Source: an uncultured Capnocytophaga sp. (GTDB taxonomy: Bacteria; Bacteroidota; Bacteroidia; Flavobacteriales; Flavobacteriaceae). From it: a stretch of 6,135 bases of DNA. Shown one piece after another: positions 6,122-6,135 of this stretch. Position 1 is the first letter of the stretch, and every line of letters starts with the position of its first letter. Where the stretch lies: the NCBI GenBank assembly GCA_905372595.1, contig CAJPPS010000088.1:1-6135 (forward strand). The letters run 5' to 3'. A program made the translations under genes and the position numbers. The notes under the pieces were generated by a model. It was not told where the DNA came from and did no database searches. It saw only the letters and a list, made by a program, of their open reading frames with translations.

Positions 6122-6135
6122 AGTATATTTTGTGA

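Noticed and set aside
6093..6135. Search for a CTP-responsive attenuator or reiterative-transcription leader before pyrG, as known in Firmicutes
   Set aside because: The predicted leader is only about 15 bases, with no hairpin and no initial G run in the transcribed strand. There is no room for that mechanism unless the true start lies outside the window.
1..6135. Mobile elements, CRISPR arrays, tRNA or rRNA genes, toxin-antitoxin or defence genes
   Set aside because: I found no transposase motifs, terminal inverted repeats, regularly spaced repeats or tRNA-like folds. The window is filled by housekeeping genes and short gaps.

Overview
This 6.1-kb window looks like ordinary chromosomal DNA from a member of the Bacteroidota, most likely the class Flavobacteriia. 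Four things support this: AT-rich DNA with no Shine-Dalgarno motifs before the starts; TAnnTTTG elements (the Bacteroidota -7 box) upstream of four genes; a YidC with the long periplasmic domain of Gram-negative bacteria; and a BshB1-type bacillithiol deacetylase. A Capnocytophaga-like genus is possible, but that is a guess from overall appearance.

All recognisable genes lie on the minus strand. In transcription order (right to left) they are pyrG (CTP synthase, 4476-6092), yidC (inner-membrane insertase, 2546-4399), eno (enolase, 1154-2446), bshB1 (bacillithiol biosynthesis deacetylase, 274-993), and the start of an unidentified small or larger membrane protein that runs off the left edge (1-233, cut off). 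The last gene is easy to miss because its stop codon lies outside the window.

The intergenic gaps are short but carry signals. A TAnnTTTG element precedes pyrG, yidC, eno and bshB1. Hairpins follow yidC (2500-2538) and eno (1061-1099). No hairpin separates pyrG from yidC or bshB1 from the edge ORF. The best reading is therefore a pyrG-yidC unit with an internal yidC promoter, a largely monocistronic eno, and a bshB1-plus-membrane-protein unit. The longest stretch between genes is 160 bases (994-1153), so no large gene-free region exists.

The four named genes are housekeeping functions: CTP supply, membrane protein insertion, glycolysis and low-molecular-weight thiol synthesis. They share no pathway, and nothing suggests a mobile element, defence island, CRISPR array or other new system. 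The points worth a second look are the truncated membrane ORF, the pyrG start (the longer TTG-initiated frame overlaps the promoter), the composite terminator/promoter before bshB1, and the higher GC content of bshB1 compared with its neighbours.
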